This document shows, piece after piece, positions 52,136 through 61,600 of a stretch of DNA of 64,000 bases. Position 1 is the first letter of the stretch; each line of letters starts with the position of its first letter. The DNA is from an uncultured Chlamydiae bacterium (lineage in GTDB: Bacteria; Chlamydiota; Chlamydiia; Chlamydiales; Rhabdochlamydiaceae): NCBI GenBank assembly GCA_903824495.1, contig CAIJXB010000035.1, positions 110,583 to 174,582 on the forward strand. The letters are read 5' to 3'. Made by a program: the position numbers and the translations under genes. Under the pieces are notes generated by a model, which saw only the letters and a program-made list of their open reading frames with translations, was not told where the DNA came from and searched no databases.

Positions 52136-53116
52136 ATGAGTATTGGTTCAGTTTATCTACAAGGCACCTCTAAACGTGTACAAGCTATGGTTCAGTGGTA
52201 TCAAGAAGAATCTTTTGAGACCCCACCTACTTTTGTAATGGAAAAACGCATAGGCAAAGGATCTTTTTCAAACGTACAAAAAGTAACGTATCAAGGTAGA
52301 GAGTGGGCAGTGAAAAAACCCATTAATGAAGAAGGCCTTAAGCTTATGAGAGGTGAAGCTGACATACTAGTGCCACTTAATGAGGAAGAAAGAAAAGCGA
52401 ATCAAGAGTATTTTGTTCAGGTAATTGCTTGGATCACACTGAAGGACGAGTCTTGGATGCTCATGAAGCTTTATAAGGGAGGAGCGTTATTCGATCGAGT
52501 AATGAGTGCTGAGTTTCCTTTTGGCTTGTCTCTTGAAAGTACCCTAACCATCACCAAGCAGATGCTAGAAGCTCTAGCCTTTTTAAAAGATGAAAGAATC
52601 ATCCACCGCGATATCAAATTGCCAAACATTTTCATAGAAGAGGGTGATAGAGTCAAACTCGGAGATTTTGGTTTTGCTATGAAAGTAGGAGATGTAGAAA
52701 AAAGCTCGCAATTTTCTGGAACACCCAACTTCTTAAGTCCTGAACTGCTTGCTGCCGATGACGAGACCCAATCAGTGAAATATTACCCCTATGGATTTTT
52801 TTCAGATATGTGGGCATTAGGGCACGCCATGTTTGGGGCCTTCGGTCGATGTGCGTTATTTGAAACGGGAGCCCCTGCAACATGGAAGGCAAATCTTCAA
52901 GCGCAACACCTGCGAGTACAGGAGAGCCTAGACTCAGAAATGAGAATATTATCTTCCGAAAAAGGGTTGCAATCATCGAATGATTTAGCTCTTTTTCAGA
53001 CCCTTTTAAAGGGTATGCTAAGGCTTGATCCTGAAGAAAGACTTTCCCCAGAAGCTGGGGTTGATTTGCTCAGCAAGGAAGGTCTCCTAAAAAGAATTGC
53101 AATCTCAAGTTTGTAA
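52136..53116 (+). CDS. Ser/Thr protein kinase 1 of a five-gene array
   Basis: The 326-residue protein is a Hanks-type kinase. The glycine loop is GKGSFSNV, the ATP lysine lies in EWAVKKP, and the catalytic loop is HRDIKLPN. DFGFAM supplies the metal Asp, SPELL the APE equivalent, and DMWALG and LDPEERL the C-lobe. All catalytic residues are present. There is no membrane anchor, so it is soluble or exported by type III secretion like chlamydial Pkn5. The RBS region AAAATGAGGTTTTTTT is identical to that of the next kinase, showing duplication. Confidence 0.93.
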   Translation: MSIGSVYLQGTSKRVQAMVQWYQEESFETPPTFVMEKRIGKGSFSNVQKVTYQGREWAVKKPINEEGLKLMRGEADILVPLNEEERKANQEYFVQVIAWITLKDESWMLMKLYKGGALFDRVMSAEFPFGLSLESTLTITKQMLEALAFLKDERIIHRDIKLPNIFIEEGDRVKLGDFGFAMKVGDVEKSSQFSGTPNFLSPELLAADDETQSVKYYPYGFFSDMWALGHAMFGAFGRCALFETGAPATWKANLQAQHLRVQESLDSEMRILSSEKGLQSSNDLALFQTLLKGMLRLDPEERLSPEAGVDLLSKEGLLKRIAISSL

Positions 53117-53130
53117 AATGAGGTTTTTTT

Positions 53131-54285
53131 GTGAATGTAGGTTCTTCTTGCTATCTACGAAAAGAATTTGAGATTGTAGGTGTTACAGCGGATTGGTATC
53201 AAGACGCGCCTCCTGTGACACCTCTCATTCTTGATGAGAAGCAACCTCTCGGAAAGGGGCAATTTTCTCAAGTCGTAAAAGTAACCTGCCAAGATAGAGA
53301 GTGGGCTGTAAAAAAACCGCTTGCTGAAGTAGAAGCCCCGCTTATTGTAAAGGAAGCCGCTCTGTTAAAGTATCTCAACGAGCAAGAAAGAAAAGAAAAG
53401 CAAGAGCATATCGTCCAGGTGATTGCTTTGATTACACTGCAGAATAATCGAATGCTTGTGATGAAGCTGTATAAGGGAGGAGATTTACATTCTCGTGTAG
53501 CCCGAATGGCGCAAGGACTTTGCCTTGCAAGTAGTTTAAAGATCATGGAGCAGCTATTAAGGGCCCTTTCTTTTTTAAAGGAACACGGCATCATCCATCG
53601 CGACATCAAATTGCCAAACATTTTTATAGAGCATGACGATGTAGTCAAACTCGGGGATTTTGGTTTTGCCATGAGAGAAGGAGATAAAGAAGCGAGCTTC
53701 ATGCTTTGTGGGACACCCTTTTCCATGAGCCCCGAGCTGCTCAGTGCATTTAATAGCGCTGGAGGTAGTCCCTATGGATCTGCTTCTGATGTGTGGGCAA
53801 CAGGTTGCGCGATGTTCAAGGCCTTTAGTGGATGTGCATTATTTGAAGATGAACCATTGAAAAGGTGGGTGTCAGGAGCCCAACAGAAAAACTTGCCAAA
53901 CAAATTAGGAACACTATTGAGAAGAGTATCTTTAAGAAAAGCGTCTTCAAATTCGAATAATCTCTTACTTTTCAATAAAGTTTTAACAAAAATGTTAGAG
54001 TTAGACCCTGCCAAAAGGCTCACTCCAGAAGAGGGGATAGTTTTATTGACTGGAGAAGAACCTTTCGAGTTGATTGAAAGAGAAGAGAGCCTTCTTGAAG
54101 ACACTCAAGAAGAGAGAGAGTCTTTCGAGGTCATTCAAAAGGTAGATTTTGAATACCCTGAGCTCCCTTCGGTACCTGAATACTCTGAGCTCCCTTCGGT
54201 ACCTGAAGGTAATGACAAGCCTGCAAAGGTATGGAGTAACATTTTTCGGTTTGTTGCTGCAGGGATATCCAAATTGAAACGTTGA
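53131..54285 (+). CDS. Ser/Thr protein kinase 2 of the array, with C-terminal extension
   Basis: The 384-residue kinase starts at GTG 53131. It has GKGQFSQV, EWAVKKP, HRDIKLPN, DFGFAM, SPELL and LDPAKRL, all as in kinase 1, its closest relative. About 60 extra residues follow the kinase domain: an acidic segment, a tandem repeat of about nine residues (ELPSVPE twice) and a hydrophobic, basic end (NIFRFVAAGISKLKR). The repeat is a 27-base direct duplication at 54154-54207. The extension could mediate membrane or partner binding. Confidence 0.93.
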   Translation: MNVGSSCYLRKEFEIVGVTADWYQDAPPVTPLILDEKQPLGKGQFSQVVKVTCQDREWAVKKPLAEVEAPLIVKEAALLKYLNEQERKEKQEHIVQVIALITLQNNRMLVMKLYKGGDLHSRVARMAQGLCLASSLKIMEQLLRALSFLKEHGIIHRDIKLPNIFIEHDDVVKLGDFGFAMREGDKEASFMLCGTPFSMSPELLSAFNSAGGSPYGSASDVWATGCAMFKAFSGCALFEDEPLKRWVSGAQQKNLPNKLGTLLRRVSLRKASSNSNNLLLFNKVLTKMLELDPAKRLTPEEGIVLLTGEEPFELIEREESLLEDTQEERESFEVIQKVDFEYPELPSVPEYSELPSVPEGNDKPAKVWSNIFRFVAAGISKLKR

Positions 54286-54305
54286 ACTGTAGAGGAGTTT
54301 ATAGA

Positions 54306-55304
54306 ATGTTAGATTGTTGTTTTGGTTATTCGTTTTTTTCTGGCCCTGAGTCTTCTAGTTTGCTTAAAGGAACCTTGCATGTAGACAAGTGGTGCGATGG
54401 CTTTCATCTAACAAAAACTCTTACTTATGAGAAGATGGAGAGTATTCGAAGCACTCGTTTTTCGGATATATCCAAGATCTCTTCTAAAGGTAAAGAGTGG
54501 GTTTTGAAAAGTGCAAAGAGTGATGAAGGAGCTCGAGGTATTGAGCAAGAAGTAAGCTTGCTAAAAACTCTTAACGCAGCAGAGAAGGGAAAGTCTCAAA
54601 AGTGCGTGATCGATTTGATAGCACTAGTTAAAGTTAACGATAATCCTGCAATGTTGATTCCCTTTTTTCAGACTGATTTATTTGATCGTATAATTAAAGA
54701 TAATGGGCTCTCTATTCAAAGCACGTTAAACATCTTGCGCCAGATGTTTAAGGTGCTTGCTTTTTTAAAAGAGCAAAAAATCTTTCACCGAGACATCAAA
54801 CCTGAAAACATTTTTATCGTACAGGGCGATGAAATTAGACTAGCCGATTTTGGTCTAGCGATGCGAAAAGGGGATGTAGAGAGAAGTAAGATGTCTTGTG
54901 GAACAGCCGAATACCAAAGTCCAGAACTTCTTAAGGCATTAATTAATAATAATTTACAAGAAAGCCCCTTTGATTTCCCCTCAGACATGTGGGCAACGGC
55001 CTATACTGTATTAGAGGTAGCCTCTAATAGACATTTATTTCAATGTGATGTAAAAGTTCCAGGGTGGGCGAGTCGAATGCTAGATCAACAGCAAAAATTG
55101 CCTAGAGATCTTAAAGGGTGTATGAACGCAATCTATGTAGCAGAATCTAAGGAAGAGTCAGTTGCTATAGAACTTTTTCAAACGGCTTTGACAAAAATGT
55201 TCGATCTGGATCCGAGAACAAGACTGACTCCAGAAGAGGGGATCCATCTTTCAGAAGAGAAATCTAGCTTGCAAGCTTCTTCATTCATGTGTCGGCAATC
55301 CTAA
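54306..55304 (+). CDS. Ser/Thr protein kinase 3 of the array, degenerate glycine loop
   Basis: The product has 332 residues from the ATG at 54306 (AGAGGAG upstream); a TTG at 54282 overlapping the previous stop is less likely. HRDIKPEN, DFGLAM, SPELL and LDPRTRL are intact, as is the lysine in EWVLKSA. The glycine loop is lost (IRSTRFSDISKI instead of GxGxxG). It may still bind ATP weakly or act as a pseudokinase. Its stop overlaps the next start (TAATG). Confidence 0.88.
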   Translation: MLDCCFGYSFFSGPESSSLLKGTLHVDKWCDGFHLTKTLTYEKMESIRSTRFSDISKISSKGKEWVLKSAKSDEGARGIEQEVSLLKTLNAAEKGKSQKCVIDLIALVKVNDNPAMLIPFFQTDLFDRIIKDNGLSIQSTLNILRQMFKVLAFLKEQKIFHRDIKPENIFIVQGDEIRLADFGLAMRKGDVERSKMSCGTAEYQSPELLKALINNNLQESPFDFPSDMWATAYTVLEVASNRHLFQCDVKVPGWASRMLDQQQKLPRDLKGCMNAIYVAESKEESVAIELFQTALTKMFDLDPRTRLTPEEGIHLSEEKSSLQASSFMCRQS

Positions 55305-56296
55305 TGTGGAACTATACATGTTTTCTTGATTATCCGGAGGATACGTGGCAAGAATTGAAGAATGGGGAATATTATCTAGAATCGTTAAGACCAACAAAAC
55401 CTGTCCATAGGTATCAAAGACAGCAAGATGTTTACTTTGGATTTTCAAGAATCATAGAAGTCAAACACCTTGAAGATGTTTCTAATCGGTATATTTTTAA
55501 AATGCCTCGCGCTTCAGGAAGTGTAAAGACTAATAAAAATGAAGCAAGAATATTAAAACTTCTGAACGAAAAAGAAAAAATAGAGGGCAAAGAGTATCTC
55601 ATTCAGCTGCTTGCCTTTTTTAAAATTAACAAAGATCCTGTAATGGTTTTTCCTTTTTATCGCTTAGATTTAGGGAAATTTATAGAGGCCTCTGCTGGAA
55701 GAATTTCGATTCGAGCGATTTGGGATCCCATAAAACAAATGTTGAAAATCATGGATTTTCTAAGCAGAAATGATCTTATCCATCGAGATATCAAACCTGA
55801 AAATTTTCTTATGGAAGAAAATGGACAGATCAAACTCTGCGATTTTGGCCTTGCCTTTTTTAAAAATGATGAAGAACTTCCAGCAGAACTTGAGGGTTCC
55901 GTGCATTACATGAGCCCTGAACTTCTTAATTGGGATGGAAAAGACAGTCCTCCTTATGACATTTTCTCGGATATGTGGGGGCTGGGATGCACTATTTATA
56001 AATTATTAAAGGGGGATTCACTATTTCCATCCTCTTTATTGGATGTCGAAGTGGGCTGGAGGCAAGATAACTTATTAACGATTAATGTAGAAGACCCTTT
56101 TAAGGAGATAATGGAAGAAGTGGCCCTTTCTAAATGTCCTGAAGATACGAGCAATCTCATAGAGATTCTAAAAGGGATGTTGCGTTTTACTCCGGAAGTA
56201 AGACCGCTCCCAAGTGAGATCTTAGAGTTTATTCAAGGGAGTGAGTCTCCTCAAGTGATCCATGTAAGAGCGTTAATCGATAAAGCAAAGAAATAA
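55304..56296 (+). CDS. Ser/Thr protein kinase 4 of the array, degenerate glycine loop
   Basis: The product has 330 residues from the ATG at 55304, which overlaps the kinase 3 stop as TAATG; the in-frame GTG at 55289 is an alternative. The catalytic loop HRDIKPEN, CDFGLAFF and MSPELL are intact. The ATP lysine is in YIFKMP. The glycine loop reads VYFGFSRIIEV and lacks two glycines. The N-terminus (about 1-35) is unrelated to kinases 1 and 2. It is the most divergent copy with kinase 3. Confidence 0.88.
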   Translation: MWNYTCFLDYPEDTWQELKNGEYYLESLRPTKPVHRYQRQQDVYFGFSRIIEVKHLEDVSNRYIFKMPRASGSVKTNKNEARILKLLNEKEKIEGKEYLIQLLAFFKINKDPVMVFPFYRLDLGKFIEASAGRISIRAIWDPIKQMLKIMDFLSRNDLIHRDIKPENFLMEENGQIKLCDFGLAFFKNDEELPAELEGSVHYMSPELLNWDGKDSPPYDIFSDMWGLGCTIYKLLKGDSLFPSSLLDVEVGWRQDNLLTINVEDPFKEIMEEVALSKCPEDTSNLIEILKGMLRFTPEVRPLPSEILEFIQGSESPQVIHVRALIDKAKK

Positions 56297-56323
56297 AAAA
56301 ACTAGTGTTGAGGTGTATTTAAA

Positions 56324-57301
56324 ATGATTGCAAATAGGATGGATGTTGATACGGTAAGCTATAAGAAGTTTGATTTTGGAGCAGAGATTGGATCAGGTGG
56401 CTTCTCAAAAGTTTTTGAGGTGAGTTCCTGCCTATATAGCTCGAAACTCGCTCTTAAATGTCCCGAGAGGGGGGAGTCAATTAGGAAAGAAGGGAGACTC
56501 TTAAGCGAACTCAATAAGCAAGAAAAGAAAGAAGATCGAGAGTACATCATTCAATTCATCGCTTTTGTTAGATTAGAAAATAGATCGTTTGGACTTCTTG
56601 CTCCTCTGTATCAAACAACGCTTTCTAACTTTGTAAAAACAACAGAGAACGGTCTCTCTTTTGAAAAGACCTTACGTATTGCAAAACAGCTTTTGGATGT
56701 CGCTGCTTTTTTAAAAAAGCAAAAAGTCATCCATCGAGACATCAAACCCTCAAACATTTTTATGGAAGGGGAAGAGATCAAACTTGGAGATTTCGGACTT
56801 GCGATCAAGAGTTCAAAAAGAAACATAAAAAATAAATCTGGTACTAAGCTCTACTTAAGCCCTGAGATTGTGTCTTGCGATAGAACCGATCGCACGCCTT
56901 ATGGCTTTCCATCGGATATGTGGGCGATTGGTTGTACGATCTACTTTACGCTCAGCAAAAATCATTTGTTTGGATGGAATTCAATATTAAGATACTTGAA
57001 GCTCTCATGCGATCAGCTGGGATTGACTTTAGGTCCCAACACTTTAGAAGAGCGCTTCAGCAGGATCTCTAGACAGAAATACCCAGAAGAGATGGGGGTT
57101 TTAAAAGAGATCCTTGGGGGGATGTTAACCTTTAAAGCCGAGAAAAGGCTTACATCTGAAGCCGGACTTAAGCTTATTTCTCGTAGCGAGTCTCCGAAGG
57201 TGATTGAGATAATGGATCTTGCAGGCGCAAAAAGATCTAGAGAAGAAGATAAAATAACTTCAGAGCCCAAAAGGATTGCTAGAGAGGTGGATCATACTTA
57301 A
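56324..57301 (+). CDS. Ser/Thr protein kinase 5 of the array, basic bipartite tail
   Basis: The 325-residue kinase has a canonical glycine loop (GSGGFSKV), the lysine in LALKCP, HRDIKPSN, DFGLAI, SPEIV and DMWAIG, so it should be active. Its last 25 residues contain KRSR (303-306) and PKRIAR (315-320), spaced like a bipartite eukaryotic nuclear localisation signal. This is the only copy with such a tail. Nuclear targeting of a secreted kinase is possible but inferred. It overlaps the convergent YidD-like gene by 23 bases. Confidence 0.92.
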   Translation: MIANRMDVDTVSYKKFDFGAEIGSGGFSKVFEVSSCLYSSKLALKCPERGESIRKEGRLLSELNKQEKKEDREYIIQFIAFVRLENRSFGLLAPLYQTTLSNFVKTTENGLSFEKTLRIAKQLLDVAAFLKKQKVIHRDIKPSNIFMEGEEIKLGDFGLAIKSSKRNIKNKSGTKLYLSPEIVSCDRTDRTPYGFPSDMWAIGCTIYFTLSKNHLFGWNSILRYLKLSCDQLGLTLGPNTLEERFSRISRQKYPEEMGVLKEILGGMLTFKAEKRLTSEAGLKLISRSESPKVIEIMDLAGAKRSREEDKITSEPKRIAREVDHT

Positions 57302-57662
57302 TGAGCTCTCCATTCACCTCAATCTGTCTATAGACCCAAGGGTCCTTGTTTTCCCTGAGCAATCTGTTACATCCCATAATAAATCCCTTACAAAAACCAT
57401 GCTTCATCATAGCGATCTTCATGTATTGAGAAGAACAGGGTTTAAAATGGCTTCTAGGGCCATCTATGGGAGACAGAACTTTCTGATGAAAGAGGATCAC
57501 TTGTCGAGCTATTTTTGTAGCGGTGGAAGTAGGGGGATATAAAGTAGATTTTTTTTCTTGGATTTGTAAATCGGTATCTTTGCCCCAAGGCTCATGATAG
57601 CCGGGAGTGGCGCTTAGAAAATTCACAAAAAGTAAGAGAGGCGCAAGTTTTTTAAAAGGCAT
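57279..57662 (-). CDS. YidD-like protein with signal peptide
   Basis: The 127-residue protein has an N-terminal hydrophobic signal (about 5-20). A YidD-like core follows: ILFHQKVLSPIDGPRS with KPCSSQYMKIAMMKHGFCK and GCNRLLREN. YidD normally reads SPllGpxCRfxPTCSxY; the first of these Cys is Ser here (GPRSHF). YidD proteins are thought to assist membrane protein insertion. An exported version of this fold is unusual. Its start overlaps the lipoprotein gene by 11 bases, so the pair is co-expressed. Confidence 0.65.
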   Translation of the reverse strand: MPFKKLAPLLLFVNFLSATPGYHEPWGKDTDLQIQEKKSTLYPPTSTATKIARQVILFHQKVLSPIDGPRSHFKPCSSQYMKIAMMKHGFCKGFIMGCNRLLRENKDPWVYRQIEVNGELIKYDPPL

Positions 57663-58611
57663 GGCGGATCATAAAAACAGGAAAAAGTTTATTTTGGTTC
57701 ATCATAGCGGTAGCATGCTTTTCATACATGCGCTCGTTATAAAATTTAGCTTCTTCTCCCACTCCATAAATCCCTCCAAAATACCATCCAGCTTCAAAGG
57801 CTGTAAAAATAGCCCCAGCAGGAATATTGCCAGAGTGAAAAAAGTAGTAAGAGGCCCCTATAAAAAGGCCATTGACTAAAGCTGCAGTGATGGCTGTTTG
57901 TCTCTGCCCAATATAAAGAAATCCTGCTCCTGGGATGATCGCATTGAGAGCTTGCGCTTTACCAATCGATTTCTTGTCATGTTCATAAGAGGTGAGTAGA
58001 TCCTTTATACGAGGATACTGGGGTTCTTTAGCATAGCTCTCAAGGGCAGGGATATCTGCTTTTTGCAGAGCCTCTGAGAGCTCTAGTTTTTTTGCCGATT
58101 CTGGATATTGATTTTTAATATACTCTAAAAAAATGGCGGCGTTTGTTTCATTGCCCTCTTTCGTATAACAATCAAAGAGGATGATGAGAAGATCTTCTCT
58201 TGCCGGAAAATCCGCATCGATGAAGCGAAGGTTTGAATGTTCGTACGCATAGGTCGCTTCAGAATATTTTCTTCCGATGTAGTAGCAAAGAAGAATTTCG
58301 TATTCAACTTCAAGCTTCCTTGCCCTATCTCCTTTTGGAATCAAGAAAGAGGCTCTTTTAAAGGCAGTAATTGCCTGATAAAGGTCCAGCTCATGAGCAA
58401 AGCCAAGGGCTATTTGGTATTCTTTGCCAAAATCTTCCATTTTATCCATCTCCGTTAAAGGAGGGAAAGGGGACGGAAGGTTTAAAAGGTAGTGGTCTTG
58501 GACATAGTAATCTACTTTAGGTTCTATTTGATCAGGAACCCTGTAGCAAGAAGATGGGATCACTAAGAGAATAGCAGCGATCCCAATAGAATAAAGAGTA
58601 TGTTTCATCAT
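57652..58611 (-). CDS. TPR-containing lipoprotein
   Basis: The 319-residue protein has a lipoprotein signal ending in LVIPSSC (lipidation Cys at about 22). TPR-like helices run from about 60 to 200 (YQIALGFAHELDLYQAITAF, ILLCYYIGRKYSEATYAYE). The C-terminal third holds two or three hydrophobic segments (NAIIPGAGFLYIGQRQTAIT). It lies directly after the secretin gene, overlapping it by four bases. It may therefore be an assembly or pilotin-like partner of the secretin, which is inference from position. Confidence 0.65.
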   Translation of the reverse strand: MMKHTLYSIGIAAILLVIPSSCYRVPDQIEPKVDYYVQDHYLLNLPSPFPPLTEMDKMEDFGKEYQIALGFAHELDLYQAITAFKRASFLIPKGDRARKLEVEYEILLCYYIGRKYSEATYAYEHSNLRFIDADFPAREDLLIILFDCYTKEGNETNAAIFLEYIKNQYPESAKKLELSEALQKADIPALESYAKEPQYPRIKDLLTSYEHDKKSIGKAQALNAIIPGAGFLYIGQRQTAITAALVNGLFIGASYYFFHSGNIPAGAIFTAFEAGWYFGGIYGVGEEAKFYNERMYEKHATAMMNQNKLFPVFMIRHAF

Positions 58612-61600
58612 TCAATGTTTTTTAGCATTTCGTAGCCGGCATCGATCGTTTCTTTGACATCAGGAAGCACGACATCATTTTTATATAAAGTCTCTTCTTG
58701 CTCTGTGATGTGATCAAATTCATCCATTGAATGGATGATGTAAGGCTTCATAAAAATGATTACGTTGGTCTTGTTATCCGAAATGGTGTTTTGAGCAAAA
58801 AGCGCACCGACCATAGGTAGACCACCTAGGCAAGGAACACCTTGCTTTGCATGAGCTTTTGTATCTTGGAGCATTCCACTCAAAATAAGGAAGTGGCGGT
58901 CTGGTACATGGATTCGTGTAGTCATTGTTGCATGAGATGTTTCAATCCCAGAAACGTTTGTATTGCCGACGCTGAAATTCGTAGAGATTACCTGGCTGCT
59001 ATCTAGGTTGATGTCCAGGGTAATAATGTCATTTGTACCAAGAGTTGGAGTGACCACCAAATTAAACCCAACATCTCGGTATTCGATGTTAGATGTCTGT
59101 GTTGTATTGGCAGAGGTGTTTGACACGTACGATCCTACGAAGGGAATGTTCAGGCCAACAAAAGTATTTGATGTATGGCCATCTTGCGTCATGATCTTTG
59201 GATTCATAACAATTGTTGAATCTGAATCGATTTGCAGAGCTGTTAGCAAACTTCCTAAAGATACGAAAGACTTCCCTTTATGGAAGATGATATCCCCAAT
59301 CATTCCGAGATCAAATCCTTGAGTAAAAGGCACAGAAGTTGTGCTGGTACCGCCTTGAGCAGGAGGGTTTCCGGCTGTTGTTAGAGTAAGAGGACTTTGT
59401 AAGAGATTGGCGTTGTTTGTACTTCCGGGGAAGTTGCCCATAGCGCCTATTGTCTTATTCATGTACTGCAGCTGAGATCCCCATTGAAGCCCTAACGTTT
59501 GAGAATTAGCAAGAGTGGTTTCAATGACAAGAACTTCGATAAAGACTTGCTTGAGTGGAACGTCTAAATTGTGGATCAGTCCTTTGACTTTTTCTAAGAT
59601 AGTGGCATCACCCGTTCCTAAAAGAGAGTTGGTCACTTCGATCCATTGCAAGGAATCGATGCACTCAACAAGAATTTTGCTGGTTGCTTTTTCTGTTTTA
59701 GAAAGGCTCATAGCTACCTTTTTTAAGGCTGCTTGAATTTCGAGGCCCTTATGATACTGAAGCTTGTAAATGAGGAAGTTTGTCTCATCTATGCTAGAAA
59801 TCAGAGGTGCTTGGTTCGTGTCTTGTCCTGGGATATCAAATTTTTCTAAAAGCGCTTTGATTTTTTCAATAGAGTCTTGGTCGCCAGAGATGATCAAAGA
59901 ATTGGTCTTTTCAATGAACTTAAGGTGAGTGATAGAATCGAAAAGACCTGGATCTGATACGCCGGTATGCTCGAGGTTTTGTTTAAATTCGTCGAGGATG
60001 TGGATGAGCTCAGTTCCTGATTGATATCTAGGATTGTAGACAAAAAAGGCGGAAGTGGCGGCTCTTGATGTAGAAGCCAAAGAAGTTACATCAAATTTCT
60101 CAATCAGCTTTTCAACTTTGCGCAGAGTATCTTCTGTCCCTGTGAAAAGAAGAGAATTTGTTTCTTTGATCCATTTGACAGAATCTAAACAGGCCGCAAG
60201 CGCCTTATCGTTGACATCGGCTTTGCTCAGCTGCTTAGAAAACGTTTGCAAAGCGTTCATCAGCTCTGTAGGAGAAGAGTTTTGGATTTTATAGATCAAA
60301 AAGGTTGTAGTTCCAATCGTTTGAATTGGAATAGGATGTCCTGTTGCATCGAGAGTATTTAAGAAGGCTTTTAATTTAGCGAGCGATTCCGTAGTTCCTG
60401 TAAAAACAAGTGATTTAGAAGCAGGAACTAGACGCGCTGATTTTAGTGTGTGGAGAAAGTCTTGGTCATTCAAGTTGGACTTTTCCAAATCGGTTGCAAA
60501 TTCACTTAAAGCTGTTTGAATTTGCTCAGGACTTTGAGTGGTCGGCTTATAGATGAAAAACTCTGTTTTAGCAGAAGCTCCGCCGTTTTCAGGCGTGATA
60601 TCAAATTCGCCAATAAATCCTTTTACAAGCTCGATCGTTTGAGGGGAACCAGTAATCAAGATCGAATTATTTTCCTTTACCCATTTTAATCCCTTGATGG
60701 CTTTGATCATGGCAGCATTGCGAGGATCGTCGGAGGAAATATTGTCAGAAAGATTTTTCAAGTTCTGAATGACGATATTGCCTGGAGCATTTTGCAGTTT
60801 ATAGAGGTAGAAATTTTGTGCGCCTGAAGCATTGGTAGAATTAGGGTTGTCGAGTGTTGCAATCACCTGCTTTAAATGGTCGAGCGTTGCAGGATCTGAT
60901 TTAAAGAGGTAAGAGTTGCTTTCAGGGATCCACTGAGCGGCTTGTATGGCATGTATAAGACTTACGTTTGCAGGATCTGTCTGGTTTAAATTTTTAGCCA
61001 AACGCTCCAAAGAGTCTTTTAAATCGGTAGGGGATATATATTGAGGGGAATAGAGAAAGACCTGCTGAGCGGTTTCTGTATCTTTGTCTAAATCTGCAAG
61101 AATCGTTCGAATTCTATCAACTGAAGCTGGATCTCCTGTAAAAACAAGAGAGTTTGTAGAGGGGGTCCATTTTACAGTGTTTAAAGCATTGAGGAAATCG
61201 CTATTTTCAAGACCTGATGCTTTTAAATCAGAGTATAGTTTTTTCAAGTCTTCATAAAGCACTTCCCCTTTCTGATGAAGAGGAGAGTAAACGATGAAGT
61301 GAGTTTTTGCAGAAGTTGTCGTCTCAAAATCCAAACTAGGTAAGATTGTTTGGAGTTTAGTAAGTGTTGCTGAAGATCCATTAAAGAGCAGAGAATGGTT
61401 TTCTTCTATCCACTTGGCACCCAGCATTGAGGCTGCAAGGTCTTTGTCATCTAGCCCTTCTGCCATATTCTTCAAAGCACCGAGTATTTGTGTCTTAGTA
61501 GCATTTTGTACTTGATAGAGATAAGATTGTAGTCCGGCGTTAGCTGGTGCAACATCGAGTACAGGGAGAATAGCTTGTAGCTGCATAATGGCTTCAGGAG

